Shown here in pieces: positions 42,296 to 50,713 of a DNA stretch of 64,000 nucleotides (positions within the stretch are counted from its first letter, which is position 1; every line of letters starts with the position of its first letter). The DNA comes from Paraburkholderia tagetis (GTDB lineage: Bacteria; Pseudomonadota; Gammaproteobacteria; Burkholderiales; Burkholderiaceae). The position numbers and the translations under genes were made by a program. The notes below the pieces were generated by a model. It was given only the letters and a program-made list of their open reading frames with translations, did not search any database and was not told where the DNA came from. The DNA is taken from positions 62,001 through 126,000 of the forward strand of contig NZ_JAKLJA010000013.1 of the NCBI RefSeq assembly GCF_022213065.1, written 5' to 3'.

Positions 42296-43447
42296 ATGGC
42301 TAGCAACACAAGACTTCCTCTTGACGGCGTGCGCGTCGTCGAGTTCACGCACATGGTCATGGGCCCCACGTGCGGCATGATCCTCGCCGATCTTGGCGCC
42401 GAGGTCATCAAGGTCGAGCCGCCCGGCGGCGACAAGACACGCACGCTTCCAGGCCTCGGCATCGGCTTTTTCCGCTCATTCAATCGCAACAAGAAGAGCG
42501 TGGTGCTGGACATCACTACCCAGGAAGGGATCGACACAGCGATCGAGCTGATCGGCACCTGCGACGTGATGCTGGAAAACTTCCGTCCCGGCCTGATGCA
42601 GAAGCTCGGCCTCGACTACGAAACGCTGGCGAAGCGCTATCCGCGCCTCATCTATGTGTCGCACAAGGGGTTCTTGCCCGGCCCCTATGAGAAGCGCCTG
42701 GCACTCGATGAAGTCGTGCAGATGATGGGCGGCCTCTCGTATATGACGGGACCGGTGGGGCGTCCGCTGCGCGCGGGAACCTCGGTCAACGACATCATGG
42801 GCGGCATGTTCGGCGCGATCGGCGTGCTCGCTGCATTGCGCGAACGCGACTTCACCGGGCTCGGCCAGGAAGTGCAGAGCGCCCTCTTCGAGAATTGCGT
42901 GTTCCTCAGCGCGCAGCACATGCAGCAATACGCGATGACGAAGGAAGCACCGCCGCCCATGCCCGCGCGCGTCTCGGCGTGGAGCGTCTATGACGTATTC
43001 ACGCTCGCCGGGAATGAACAGTTGTTCATCGGCGCGGTGAGCGACAAACAGTTCATCACCCTTTGCGACGTGCTCGGTCGCCCGGATATCGCAGCCGAGC
43101 CGCGCTTTGCCAACAACGCGTTGCGCGTGGCCGTGCGGCCCGAGTTGCTCGAAGTTCTTGGAGCAGTCCTTAAGGATCATCGCGCTGACGAACTCGCCCC
43201 GAAGCTGGAAGCGGCCGGCATCCCGTATGCACCTATCGCGCGGCCCGAGCAACTGCTCGATGATCCTCATCTCAAGGCGAGCGGCGGTCTCGCGCCAATG
43301 GTGACCGAGGACGGCACGACAACTGACGTCGTGCTCCTTCCGCTGACCATGGGGGGCCGCCGCCCAGGCGTGCGCCAGGCGCTCGCCCGTATCGGCGAAC
43401 ACACGCAAGAGATTCTTTCACGGCTTGGCAAGCGAGCACTCCCATGA
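42296..43447 (+). CDS. Family III CoA-transferase (CaiB/BaiF)
   Basis: 383 residues. Family signatures: LPLDGVRVVEFTHMVMGPTCGMILADLGAEVIKVEPPGGD, RNKKSVVLDI, ENFRPGLMQKLGLDYE, and the ALDEVVQMMGGLSYMTG region that should hold the catalytic aspartate. It would activate a carboxylic acid by taking CoA from succinyl-CoA or a similar donor, feeding the lyase encoded just upstream. This resembles SUGCT/HMG CoA-transferase pairs. GAGGGG precedes the ATG. Confidence 0.92.
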   Translation: MASNTRLPLDGVRVVEFTHMVMGPTCGMILADLGAEVIKVEPPGGDKTRTLPGLGIGFFRSFNRNKKSVVLDITTQEGIDTAIELIGTCDVMLENFRPGLMQKLGLDYETLAKRYPRLIYVSHKGFLPGPYEKRLALDEVVQMMGGLSYMTGPVGRPLRAGTSVNDIMGGMFGAIGVLAALRERDFTGLGQEVQSALFENCVFLSAQHMQQYAMTKEAPPPMPARVSAWSVYDVFTLAGNEQLFIGAVSDKQFITLCDVLGRPDIAAEPRFANNALRVAVRPELLEVLGAVLKDHRADELAPKLEAAGIPYAPIARPEQLLDDPHLKASGGLAPMVTEDGTTTDVVLLPLTMGGRRPGVRQALARIGEHTQEILSRLGKRALP

Positions 43448-43558
43448 CGCTTTACGGCCCGCGGTAAAACCCCGCCACCTGGCGAATCCGCCTTAGGACA
43501 ACAGACGGATACCGAAAACAAAAACGCCGTCGCTATTCGCTGTATTCAGGAGACACCT

Positions 43559-44998
43559 ATGCAACCCTCTGCCACGGCGGATTCGCATCCGCTCGTCCCG
43601 CCCGTCATTGACGTCGAGGCAACGCCCCGTGCTGCGATTGCCGCGCGCATGGATCGGCTGCCGATCACCCGGCATCTCTGGATGCTGGTTTTACTGATCT
43701 CGCTTGGCGGCTTTTTCGAGGTCTACGACCTCATCTTCACCGGATACATTGCGCCAGGCATGGTGAAGAGCGGGCTCCTCCAGACGACCACTCATGCATT
43801 TTTTGGCTTCACAGGGATCGCCGGGTTTATCGCTGCCACGTTTGCCGGTCTCTTCGTCGGAACTTTCGCATTGGGCTGGATGCCCGATCGCTACGGTCGC
43901 CGTACCGTATTCACGATCTCGCTGCTGTGGTACTCCGTCTGCTCGGCAATCATGGCGTTTCAGACGACGGCCGAAGGCGTGATCCTGTGGCGCTTCATTA
44001 CCGGGATCGGTGTCGGAGTCGAAATCATCACCATCGACAGCTACGTGACCGAACTCGTCCCTCAGCAAATGCGTGGACGCGCGATGGCTTTCAACCAGTG
44101 CGTCATGTTTGCCGCGGCTCCCGTCGCTGCGATCCTCTCGTACTGGCTGGTCCCGACAACCGTGCTGGGTATCGACGGATGGCGGATCGTCGTGCTGGCG
44201 GGATCGGCGGGCGCAGTGCTCGTCTGGTTCATCCGGCGCGCGGTGCCCGAGAGCCCGCGGTGGCTGGCCATGAATGACAAGATCGAGACGAGCGAGAGCA
44301 TCGTGCGTTCGATCGAGACCATTGTGGAGCGCCAGTCCGGCCGACCGCTGCCCTCGCCCCTGCCCGTAATCGAACAGCCTGTGCATCGGCGCGCCTCGCT
44401 TGCGGAGTTGTGGCAGCCGCCGTATCGCTCGCGCCTGATGATGCTGATCGTCTTCAACTTCTGCCAGGCGATTGGCTACTACGGCTTCGCGAACTGGGTG
44501 CCGACGCTTCTCATCGGTCAGGGTATAACGGTCACGAAGAGCCTGCTCTACTCATTCATCATCGCGTTCGCCATGCCCATTGGACCGATGCTGGCAATGG
44601 CCTTTGCCGACCGGATTCAACGCAAGTACCTGATCGTCGCGGGCGCCCTGATTGTGATCGCATGCGGACTACTGTTCGGGCACGTTAAAGCAGTGGTCCC
44701 GCTTATCGTCCTTGGCGTATTAATCAGCTTTGCCGGCCAGACCATCTCCGTGTGCTTTCATGCTTACCAGGCAGAACTGTTTCCCACGGCCGTGCGATGC
44801 CGGGCCAATGGCATTGTGTATTCGGCCAGTCGAATTGGCGCCATGATGTCGGGCTTTTTGATCGCTTTTCTGCTCAGAGACTTCGGGGTGTCCGGGGTGT
44901 TTGCGGGCATCACGGCATGCATGCTCGCAGTAGCCGTTTCGATCGGCATGTTCGGACCGAAAACCAATGGCGTGCGTCTCGAGGAATTGAACCATTGA
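43559..44998 (+). CDS. MFS transporter (sugar-porter/AAHS-like acid carrier)
   Basis: 479 residues, twelve helices. Signatures: DRYGRRTVFTISL (loop 2-3), ITGIGVGVEIITIDSYVTELVP (helix 5 end), PESPRWLAMN (loop 6-7), then ADRIQRKYLIV in the second half. This group carries organic acids, aromatic acids or nicotinate with protons. As the last gene of the LysR-controlled unit it is the likely importer of the acid that the CoA-transferase activates. CAGGAGAC precedes the ATG. Confidence 0.88.
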   Translation: MQPSATADSHPLVPPVIDVEATPRAAIAARMDRLPITRHLWMLVLLISLGGFFEVYDLIFTGYIAPGMVKSGLLQTTTHAFFGFTGIAGFIAATFAGLFVGTFALGWMPDRYGRRTVFTISLLWYSVCSAIMAFQTTAEGVILWRFITGIGVGVEIITIDSYVTELVPQQMRGRAMAFNQCVMFAAAPVAAILSYWLVPTTVLGIDGWRIVVLAGSAGAVLVWFIRRAVPESPRWLAMNDKIETSESIVRSIETIVERQSGRPLPSPLPVIEQPVHRRASLAELWQPPYRSRLMMLIVFNFCQAIGYYGFANWVPTLLIGQGITVTKSLLYSFIIAFAMPIGPMLAMAFADRIQRKYLIVAGALIVIACGLLFGHVKAVVPLIVLGVLISFAGQTISVCFHAYQAELFPTAVRCRANGIVYSASRIGAMMSGFLIAFLLRDFGVSGVFAGITACMLAVAVSIGMFGPKTNGVRLEELNH

Positions 44999-45110
44999 CA
45001 CTCGTCGTGACAGGCCGCGACAACGGATAGAAGCCGGTTGCAGCGAGTGCCGTTGCCGGCTACATCGTCAGCTTCGAGCGACTAACGGAGTTGATATCGA
45101 CGTTCGTCCC

Positions 45111-45893
45111 TCAACCACCCAAAACATCGAACTCGAAATAACGCCGCTCGATCTTTTGATAAGTCCCGTCCTTGATCATGTCGCCAATCGCCTGGTCGAT
45201 CATCGCGCGCAGCGCCGTATCGCTCTTCCGGAATCCAATCGCGGCGCCCGCGCCCAACGTCTTCGCATCATTAACCGGCGCGCCAAGAAACCCGTAATCA
45301 TGCCCTTGCGGTGTTTTCAAAAACCCATCGCTACCGGAAATCATATCGGTCAGAGTCGCATCGAGCCGCCCCGCACGCAGGTCGGTATAAACCAGTTCCT
45401 GATTCGCATACGAGACCACATTAACCCCGGCCGGCGCCCAATAAGCCTTCGCATAAGCCTCCTGAGTGGACCCTTGTGCAACACCGATATTCTTTCCCTT
45501 CAGCGTCGCGATCGTCGGCTCCAGCCGGGAGCCTCGCGGCCCGATCAGGCCACTCGGCGTCCGGAATAGCATGGTCGAGAACGCAACTTGCGCTTCGCGC
45601 TTGGGCGTGACCGACATCGCCGACATGATCGCGTCGAACTTGCGGCCCTGTAGCGCCGGAATGATGCCGTCGAACGCGGTTTCCACCCATACGCATTTCG
45701 TCTGGAGACGTCGGCAGATTTCATTGCCGAGGTCGATTTCGAATCCCACGAGCTTGCCGTCCGGTGCTTTCGACTCGAACGGCGCATAGGTCGGGTCCAC
45801 ACCAAATCGCAACTCGTTTAACGCTTTGGCGTGAGCGGAGAACGCCGCAACGGACAGCGCGAGGCACACCAGCATCTTGTTCATGGCAATCAT
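45111..45893 (-). CDS. ABC transporter substrate-binding protein, polar amino acid type
   Basis: 260 residues with a signal peptide (MIAMNKMLVCLALSVAAFSAHA) and a type II periplasmic-binding fold: LRFGVDPTYAPFESKAPDGKLVGFEIDLGNEICRRLQ, FDAIMSAMSVTPKREAQVAFS, then a hinge and GAAIGFRKSDTALRAMIDQAI. It is of the HisJ/ArgT/lysine-arginine-ornithine group. No permease or ATPase gene lies next to it, so it is an orphan that must share a transporter encoded elsewhere. Confidence 0.92.
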   Translation of the reverse strand: MIAMNKMLVCLALSVAAFSAHAKALNELRFGVDPTYAPFESKAPDGKLVGFEIDLGNEICRRLQTKCVWVETAFDGIIPALQGRKFDAIMSAMSVTPKREAQVAFSTMLFRTPSGLIGPRGSRLEPTIATLKGKNIGVAQGSTQEAYAKAYWAPAGVNVVSYANQELVYTDLRAGRLDATLTDMISGSDGFLKTPQGHDYGFLGAPVNDAKTLGAGAAIGFRKSDTALRAMIDQAIGDMIKDGTYQKIERRYFEFDVLGG

Positions 45894-46208
45894 GGAAAGT
45901 CCTGTTTGGGAAAAGTCGCCTGTGGGGGTGGCGACAACGACGATGGCCCAAGCATATGAACTCAAAAAGCCGAAGAACAGGGGTTTATCGATGCACGATG
46001 CTTAAGTTTTTCTAAACGTTCTACACTGTTTGATGCGCTGCTCGATGCGCCGCCTGAAGTGCTGCGGCACACATTTCACCGTATACTCCCTAGCAGTATT
46101 AACCTATACTCATCCCCAGTATCTGGCGCTGCCGCTTTCGTCAGCCGAAAAACGGCACGTCGATTCCAACGGTTGTTCACTGCTAACACGCCATCACGGA
46201 GACACACC

Positions 46209-46784
46209 ATGACCATTGCACTTCATCCGAGCGTCGATCAAGGCATCAAAAAGGGCATCGAGAATTTCGCGGGCGGCACGCTGCGTTGTCAGTGCAGTCA
46301 TGACCCAGTTGAAGTGCAGGTCGCTTCACAGGTGTTGTTCAATCACGCGTGCGGCTGCACGAAATGCTGGAAGCCGGCGGGCGCACTGTTCTCGGTAGTG
46401 GGTGTCGTTCCGCGCGAGAAAGTGACTGTCGTCGCGCACGGCGAAAAACTGAAGGTCGTCGACGAAAAGGCGCCCATCCAGCGCCATGCCTGCACCGCTT
46501 GCGGCACGCATCTGTTCGGCCGCATCGAGAACAAGGACCACCCGTTTCACGGACTCGATTTCATCCACACCGAACTGTCCCGCGACGCCGGTTGGGACGG
46601 TCCTGGTTTCGCGGCTTTCGTTTCGTCGATCATCGAGAGCGGCACGCCGCCCTCGCAGATGGCGCAAGTGCGGCAGACCCTGCGCGACAAGGGGATCGAG
46701 CCCTACGATTGCCTCAGCCCGGCGCTGATGGACGTGCTGGCCACGCACGCGGCCAAGGCCAAGGGCACTTATCGCGAGGCTTGA
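46209..46784 (+). CDS. gfa: S-(hydroxymethyl)glutathione synthase
   Basis: 191 residues of the Gfa type: LRCQCSHDPVEVQV (Cys27, Cys29), FNHACGCTKCWKPAGALFS (Cys48, Cys50, Cys53) and RHACTACGTHLFGRIEN, seven zinc-binding cysteines, followed by HPFHGLDFIHTEL. Gfa speeds the addition of formaldehyde to glutathione, the first step of glutathione-dependent formaldehyde oxidation; the dehydrogenase is not in the window. GGAGACACACC precedes the ATG. Confidence 0.92.
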   Translation: MTIALHPSVDQGIKKGIENFAGGTLRCQCSHDPVEVQVASQVLFNHACGCTKCWKPAGALFSVVGVVPREKVTVVAHGEKLKVVDEKAPIQRHACTACGTHLFGRIENKDHPFHGLDFIHTELSRDAGWDGPGFAAFVSSIIESGTPPSQMAQVRQTLRDKGIEPYDCLSPALMDVLATHAAKAKGTYREA

Positions 46785-46825
46785 TTCGCTGCACAACGTA
46801 GGCCCGTAGAGGTCGCGAACAGGAA

Positions 46826-46853
46826 GGCCGCTCATTACGAGCGGCCCTTTTTC
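46826..46853 (+). terminator. Intrinsic terminator after gfa
   Basis: GGCCGCTC (46826-46833), loop ATTAC, GAGCGGCC (46839-46846), then CTTTTT. Confidence 0.88.
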
Positions 46854-47203
46854 GTTACGCGCTTATGGCCTGGGCGTTCGCGCTTGAACACGCCTCCAAG
46901 GCCGTTCGGCATCGTAGCGATAAATGCATGGCGAAGCGTCTTGCGGCAGCAGCCGTTTGAATAATTCGCCATTAGACAAACTGTCGAGTATCAAACCAAT
47001 GTTCCTGCGTCATGCGTAATGAATCGCATGCACGCGCTTGCTCCCTTTTTTAAGACGAATCCGATATCGCACTCCGCGATACCGCACGAATATCGCCTAA
47101 ACAGGCTAGACAAGCCCGTTTAGCTAGCCGGTCGTAGTCACCGACATTTTGTCGATTTTGATCGAGCGAGCGTGAATCTATTTCGTGTTCAAGGGAGGTC
47201 GGT
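46854..47203. other. Intergenic with a drop in GC before the PAAR module
   Basis: 350 bp without a gene. GC falls from about 46980. A small dyad CTAAAC...GTTTAG (about 47097-47124) precedes the module; it may form a hairpin. The PAAR gene's GGGAGG ribosome site lies at its end. No attachment-site repeat or tRNA is seen. Confidence 0.5.
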
Positions 47204-47770
47204 ATGGTTGGCATCTATTACGCAGCAGTCGAAGATGATCCATTGACAAGTGGCCCAGGAAGTCACGTGTATGCAAGCAAGCAATGCGGAACGATCCAGG
47301 GCGAAGACGGCAAGCGCCGGCGCCTGGCCTTTATCGGAGACAAGGCATATTGCTCCAGATGCGATAGCGTTGGCCTTATTGCTTACGGCGCGGGGTTAAA
47401 CGAACGCAGACGCCTGAATGATCTTGCCAACGGCGGGCGGCGTCAGGCAGTGGGCGACGATATTGTCCTGTGCAAGTGCGCGGAGCCGCCCCGCATCATT
47501 GCAGTGTATGGGCGCACATGGAAGATCCATGACCGGGGCGAAGACAAGGCCATACCGGCTGCTGAAGCGCCCGGGCGAAGCCACGCCTATGACCAAAGGT
47601 TCACGGTAACTGACGCCACAGGTAACGCGCTTGCAAATACGTGGTACACGGTGCGCATGCCGTCTGGCGATTTTCTCCACGGTGTTACTGATTCATCGGG
47701 CAGGACTGCACGATACGAAACAGATGGTACGCAGCAACTAGCGCTTTATCTCGGGCACAGGGAGAAGTAA
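47204..47770 (+). CDS. PAAR-like protein with C-terminal extension, copy 1
   Basis: 188 residues. The N-terminal 100 residues follow the PAAR pattern (DDPLTSGPGSHVYAS, FIGDKAYCSRCDSVGLIAYGAG, AVGDDIVLCKCAEPPRIIAVYGRT), with paired cysteines. PAAR proteins sharpen the tip of type VI secretion spikes and carry effectors. The C-terminal 65 residues (YDQRFTVTDATGNALANTWYTVRMPSGDFLHGVTDSSGRTARYETDG) form a beta-rich domain often attached to T6SS cargo. GGGAGG precedes the ATG. It shares its whole layout with the next gene; no other T6SS structural genes are in the window. Confidence 0.85.
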   Translation: MVGIYYAAVEDDPLTSGPGSHVYASKQCGTIQGEDGKRRRLAFIGDKAYCSRCDSVGLIAYGAGLNERRRLNDLANGGRRQAVGDDIVLCKCAEPPRIIAVYGRTWKIHDRGEDKAIPAAEAPGRSHAYDQRFTVTDATGNALANTWYTVRMPSGDFLHGVTDSSGRTARYETDGTQQLALYLGHREK

Positions 47771-48343
47771 TTGACTGTCTACTACGCGATTGTTGAAGGT
47801 GATCCGCTCGATAACGGCAGCGATAGCCGCGTTATCGGCGGTGCGGATCATTCGACCATTGAGGATCAGCATGGGCGACTACGCAGACAAACGCATCTCG
47901 GCCAAGAGGCATGGTGCGGCCTTTGCAAGACCTTCGGACCCATCCTCGCCGGTGCGGGAATCAAAGAAAGCCTGCGAGGCTGGGACGATCGGTTGAAAGC
48001 GTTTGAAGCCGTAAGCGGCGATATCGTGCTCTGCAAATGCGAGCGACACCCGCGCGTTGTTGCGGTGTACGCGCGTAGCTGCACTTATGAAGATTACAGC
48101 GGCGATGTATCAGCAGTCCGAGCGCCAATCAGTTCGGCATCCGTGCCGCACGCTGCCTATGACGAACAATTTACGCTCAGGGACAGCGAAGGCCGGGTGC
48201 TCGCGGAGACGTATTACACCGTGTGCCTGGCGGACAGCAAACTGATTCACGGGATAACGGACGGCGCGGGCCGCACGGCGCGGCACGCAACGGACGGAGC
48301 GCAGTACATCCGTCTTTACCTTGGACACTGCGAATCTGCATAA
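47771..48343 (+). CDS. PAAR-like protein with C-terminal extension, copy 2
   Basis: 190 residues, a tandem paralogue of the preceding protein in every segment (VEGDPLDNGSDSRVIGG, LGQEAWCGLCKTFGPILAGAG, GDIVLCKCERHPRVVAVYAR, YDEQFTLRDSEGRVLAETYYTV, DGAGRTARHATDGAQYIRLYLGH). It starts at a TTG directly after the previous stop, with GGGAGAAG before it, so the two are translated in tandem. Sequence identity looks moderate, indicating an old duplication. Lies directly before the lysozyme gene, likely its carrier. Confidence 0.83.
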   Translation: MTVYYAIVEGDPLDNGSDSRVIGGADHSTIEDQHGRLRRQTHLGQEAWCGLCKTFGPILAGAGIKESLRGWDDRLKAFEAVSGDIVLCKCERHPRVVAVYARSCTYEDYSGDVSAVRAPISSASVPHAAYDEQFTLRDSEGRVLAETYYTVCLADSKLIHGITDGAGRTARHATDGAQYIRLYLGHCESA

Positions 48344-48381
48344 ATTTTCACCTTCATCGCAATTCAAATTACGGAGAACAT

Positions 48382-48954
48382 ATGCCTGACGCTCTTTACG
48401 AATGCATAACTAATACGAACCCAAACTCGAACGTCAACGTTTATACCACGCGATATTGTAAGCCGTGGAAGCCGTCCGACAAATTAATCTCCTTTCTTGG
48501 CGTTTGGGAATCTGGCACATTAAACGGGATAAACTTCCAGGGGTATATGGTAATAGACGGACTCATACTTACCGCATATCTGGACAGCAAAGGGCATCCA
48601 ACGGTCGGCAAGGGGCATTTGATTCAGCCCGGGGATCACATAAAAGTCGGTCAAACCATCACTAGACAGCGTGCAATTGAATTGGCTAACCATGATATCA
48701 AAGATGCGGTTGATGGAATTAACAGGAGAATTATGGTCCCGTTACATCAATACGAATTTGATGCGCTTGTTAGCCTTGCATATAATAATGGCGCGTATAG
48801 TCACATTGACGATCTGGTGAAGAAAGTCAATACCGGGGAATACTATAAGATGTTTGACTTTATAAAAAATTTCCAAACCGGCGGAGGCCTAAAATACCGT
48901 CGCTATACTGAGGCGAAAATGTTTGCAAGCGGGGTTTACGATGCGACTCATTAG
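48382..48954 (+). CDS. GH24 (T4-type) lysozyme, probable T6SS effector
   Basis: 190 residues. The muramidase triad is visible as Glu43 (VWESG), Asp68 and Thr74 in AYLDSKGHPTVGKGH; between Glu43 and Asp68 there are about 16 more residues than in T4 lysozyme. Further lysozyme helices: LANHDIKDAVDGINRRIMVPLHQYEFDALVSLAYNNGAY. No holin, spanin or phage gene is near, and no signal peptide, so delivery by the PAAR proteins just upstream fits. The gene is markedly AT-rich against its surroundings, indicating recent transfer. GGAGAACAT precedes the ATG; the last 14 bases overlap the immunity gene. Confidence 0.87.
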   Translation: MPDALYECITNTNPNSNVNVYTTRYCKPWKPSDKLISFLGVWESGTLNGINFQGYMVIDGLILTAYLDSKGHPTVGKGHLIQPGDHIKVGQTITRQRAIELANHDIKDAVDGINRRIMVPLHQYEFDALVSLAYNNGAYSHIDDLVKKVNTGEYYKMFDFIKNFQTGGGLKYRRYTEAKMFASGVYDATH

Positions 48955-49360
48955 CGCCATTTCATTAGCTATTTTTCTTTCTATTTTTAATATTCCTGCG
49001 ATTTCAAAAGCAAATCCAGAATGCTTAAAGCATCTAGGGGGCACAAGTTATGATGTGGATTGCTATGACGGATTGACCAAAGAAGTCGAGCAAGATTCGG
49101 AGCGTGTCTATGAGAAACTTCGAAACTCAATGCCCGTCGGTAGCAAGTTTCGCCAATTGCTTGATGAGTATATGACGACACAGACGGCAGCAGAGAAATT
49201 TTGCTTGCTTGACAAGGAAGCGGGTACGAATTGGGAGCCGTCTCCATCAACAGATAGCTATAACATGTGGGACGGAATATATGCGGGGTGCATCTACAAA
49301 ACGCGCAAAACACAAAATACCCGATTGCATAACCTGCTAAAGCTGCATAACGACAATTGA
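48941..49360 (+). CDS. Probable lysozyme immunity protein 1 (LprI/DUF1311-like)
   Basis: 139 residues with a signal peptide (MRLISAISLAIFLSIFNIPAISKA), so periplasmic, where a lysozyme would act. The mature part (NPECLKHLGGTSYDVDCYDGLTKEVEQDSERVYEKL) follows the LprI/DUF1311 cysteine pattern of lysozyme inhibitors; two more cysteines lie downstream (FCLLDKEAG, YAGCIYKTRKTQN). It overlaps the lysozyme gene by 14 bp and shares its low GC. Role inferred from position, location and family; homologous to the protein at 49520. Confidence 0.75.
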   Translation: MRLISAISLAIFLSIFNIPAISKANPECLKHLGGTSYDVDCYDGLTKEVEQDSERVYEKLRNSMPVGSKFRQLLDEYMTTQTAAEKFCLLDKEAGTNWEPSPSTDSYNMWDGIYAGCIYKTRKTQNTRLHNLLKLHNDN

Positions 49361-49365
49361 TTCCC

Positions 49366-49527
49366 GACACCATACGCAAGGGAATTGACGGCCCCGCTTC
49401 GGCGGTTCGGATCAATTCGTACGCTCTGGCCAGTATCGCCTTTAATGCTGGCGCGCGCGGCGGGATTGCTGCGTTGGTAGAAAAAGTGAACACCGCCCAA
49501 CACGGAAAGGGGATTGCAATTGAATAG
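49366..49527 (+). pseudogene. 3' stub of a second lysozyme gene
   Basis: A frame without a start encodes AVRINSYALASIAFNAGARGG followed by IAALVEKVNTAQHGKGIAIE and a stop at 49525-49527. It aligns with the C-terminal third of the intact lysozyme (QYEFDALVSLAYNNGAY, DDLVKKVNTGEY). GC is higher than in the intact gene, so it belonged to a different, more genome-adapted effector. Its end overlaps the start of the second immunity gene, mirroring the arrangement of the intact pair. Confidence 0.75.
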
Positions 49528-49948
49528 GCTATTGACGCTGTTAGCTATCGTTTCATCAGCGTTGCTCGCACAGCCGACATTTGCACAGGCTATAGATGAT
49601 TCAAACTGCTTACGGCATCTTGGCGGCGGGGGTTTTGGCGACTTCGAGTGCTACGAGCGGCATACAAAAATGCTGATTCCCGATAGCACCAAGGTTGCCG
49701 ATTCTATTAAAAATAGTTCACACGTAAATCGCGAGACGAAATTGGGGATATTGAAATATATGAAAATCCAAAAAAATTCCTCGGAAAGTTGTGATCTTGC
49801 TATAAATCTCGCATATCCGTCGAAGAAGGAGCGGGCAGACCGTAATCATATTGAGGTTTATGATGTTATGGCCGCACGTTGCCGCTACGGTTTGAGAAAG
49901 CAACAGAATGAATTCCTGCATGATCTTTCTTCAATTGTCGATGACTAG
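49520..49948 (+). CDS. Probable lysozyme immunity protein 2 (orphan)
   Basis: 142 residues with a signal peptide (LNRLLTLLAIVSSALLAQPTFAQA) from a TTG start preceded by AAAGGGG. The mature part shares the LprI-like pattern with the upstream immunity protein: NCLRHLGGGGFGDFECYERHTKML, DSTKVADSIKNS, YMKIQKNSSESC, then ARCRYGLRKQQNEFLHDL. Its own effector is only the stub next to it, so it is now an orphan immunity gene, which could still protect against sister cells that keep the intact effector. A start at 49514 is equally possible. Confidence 0.75.
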   Translation: MNRLLTLLAIVSSALLAQPTFAQAIDDSNCLRHLGGGGFGDFECYERHTKMLIPDSTKVADSIKNSSHVNRETKLGILKYMKIQKNSSESCDLAINLAYPSKKERADRNHIEVYDVMAARCRYGLRKQQNEFLHDLSSIVDD

Positions 49949-50052
49949 CCAAACTTCAATTGATTGACCATCCCTGTGCTTTGCCGCATTGCCCCGCTTC
50001 GGCGGGGCCTTTAATGCGCGCCGGGCATACACAACAGCCGGCCCGCCCCGCT

Positions 50053-50586
50053 TCACTTCAAAGCGACCTTGGGAAAATCCACCGGAACGTCCAGAGCGAC
50101 GTTGATATAGTTGGTGAAGAGATTCAAGGCAACATGAGCCATGATCTCGACGATCTGCTCGTCACCGAAGCCTGCTTGCCGAAGATTAATAACATCGGCA
50201 TCACTGATCTGTGCCCGCTGATCGACCACTTTCAACGCGAAGGCCAAGGCTGCGGCGGTCCTGGCGTCGGCGGATTCGCCCACCTGAGCGGCCGCCATCT
50301 CGGCAGAAGTGGCGCCTGCGTTGCGGCCGAGCGCGGTGTGGGCCGCGAGGCAATATTCGCAGCGGTTGCGGTTGGCGATCGCCACTGCGATCTGTTCGCC
50401 GAGTCTCGCGCCAAGGGTGCCGTTGCCCAGGGCGCCGAAGGCCGCCCACATGCTCTGCAAGGCGGCCGGCGAGTTCGCCACCGCCTTGAACATGTTGGGC
50501 GTTGCGCTGAAGGCTTGCTGGATTTGCGCAAGCAAGGGCTGGCTGGCGGAAGGGGCGAATTGAGTTTCGATGTTGACGCGGGGCAT
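50053..50586 (-). CDS. Carboxymuconolactone decarboxylase / AhpD-like protein
   Basis: 177 residues of the all-helical AhpD fold with the redox motif RCEYCLAAHTALG (Cys76, Cys79, His83) preceded by LGEQIAVAIANRN. Such proteins reduce peroxides or act as antioxidant helpers; true decarboxylases lack the CxxC. GAGGAGATC precedes the ATG at 50586. Divergent from an AraC regulator 127 bp away, its likely controller. Confidence 0.9.
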   Translation of the reverse strand: MPRVNIETQFAPSASQPLLAQIQQAFSATPNMFKAVANSPAALQSMWAAFGALGNGTLGARLGEQIAVAIANRNRCEYCLAAHTALGRNAGATSAEMAAAQVGESADARTAAALAFALKVVDQRAQISDADVINLRQAGFGDEQIVEIMAHVALNLFTNYINVALDVPVDFPKVALK

Positions 50587-50713
50587 GTCGATCTCCTCGA
50601 GGGTTGCCGGGTTGTCGGTTGAAGTGAAGGAATACAACCGTCTGCGAGCAGTATGCGTGTGCAGGGCGTATGATTGGACTCATTAAGTCCACCAAACATA
50701 CCTATTCGTTCAT

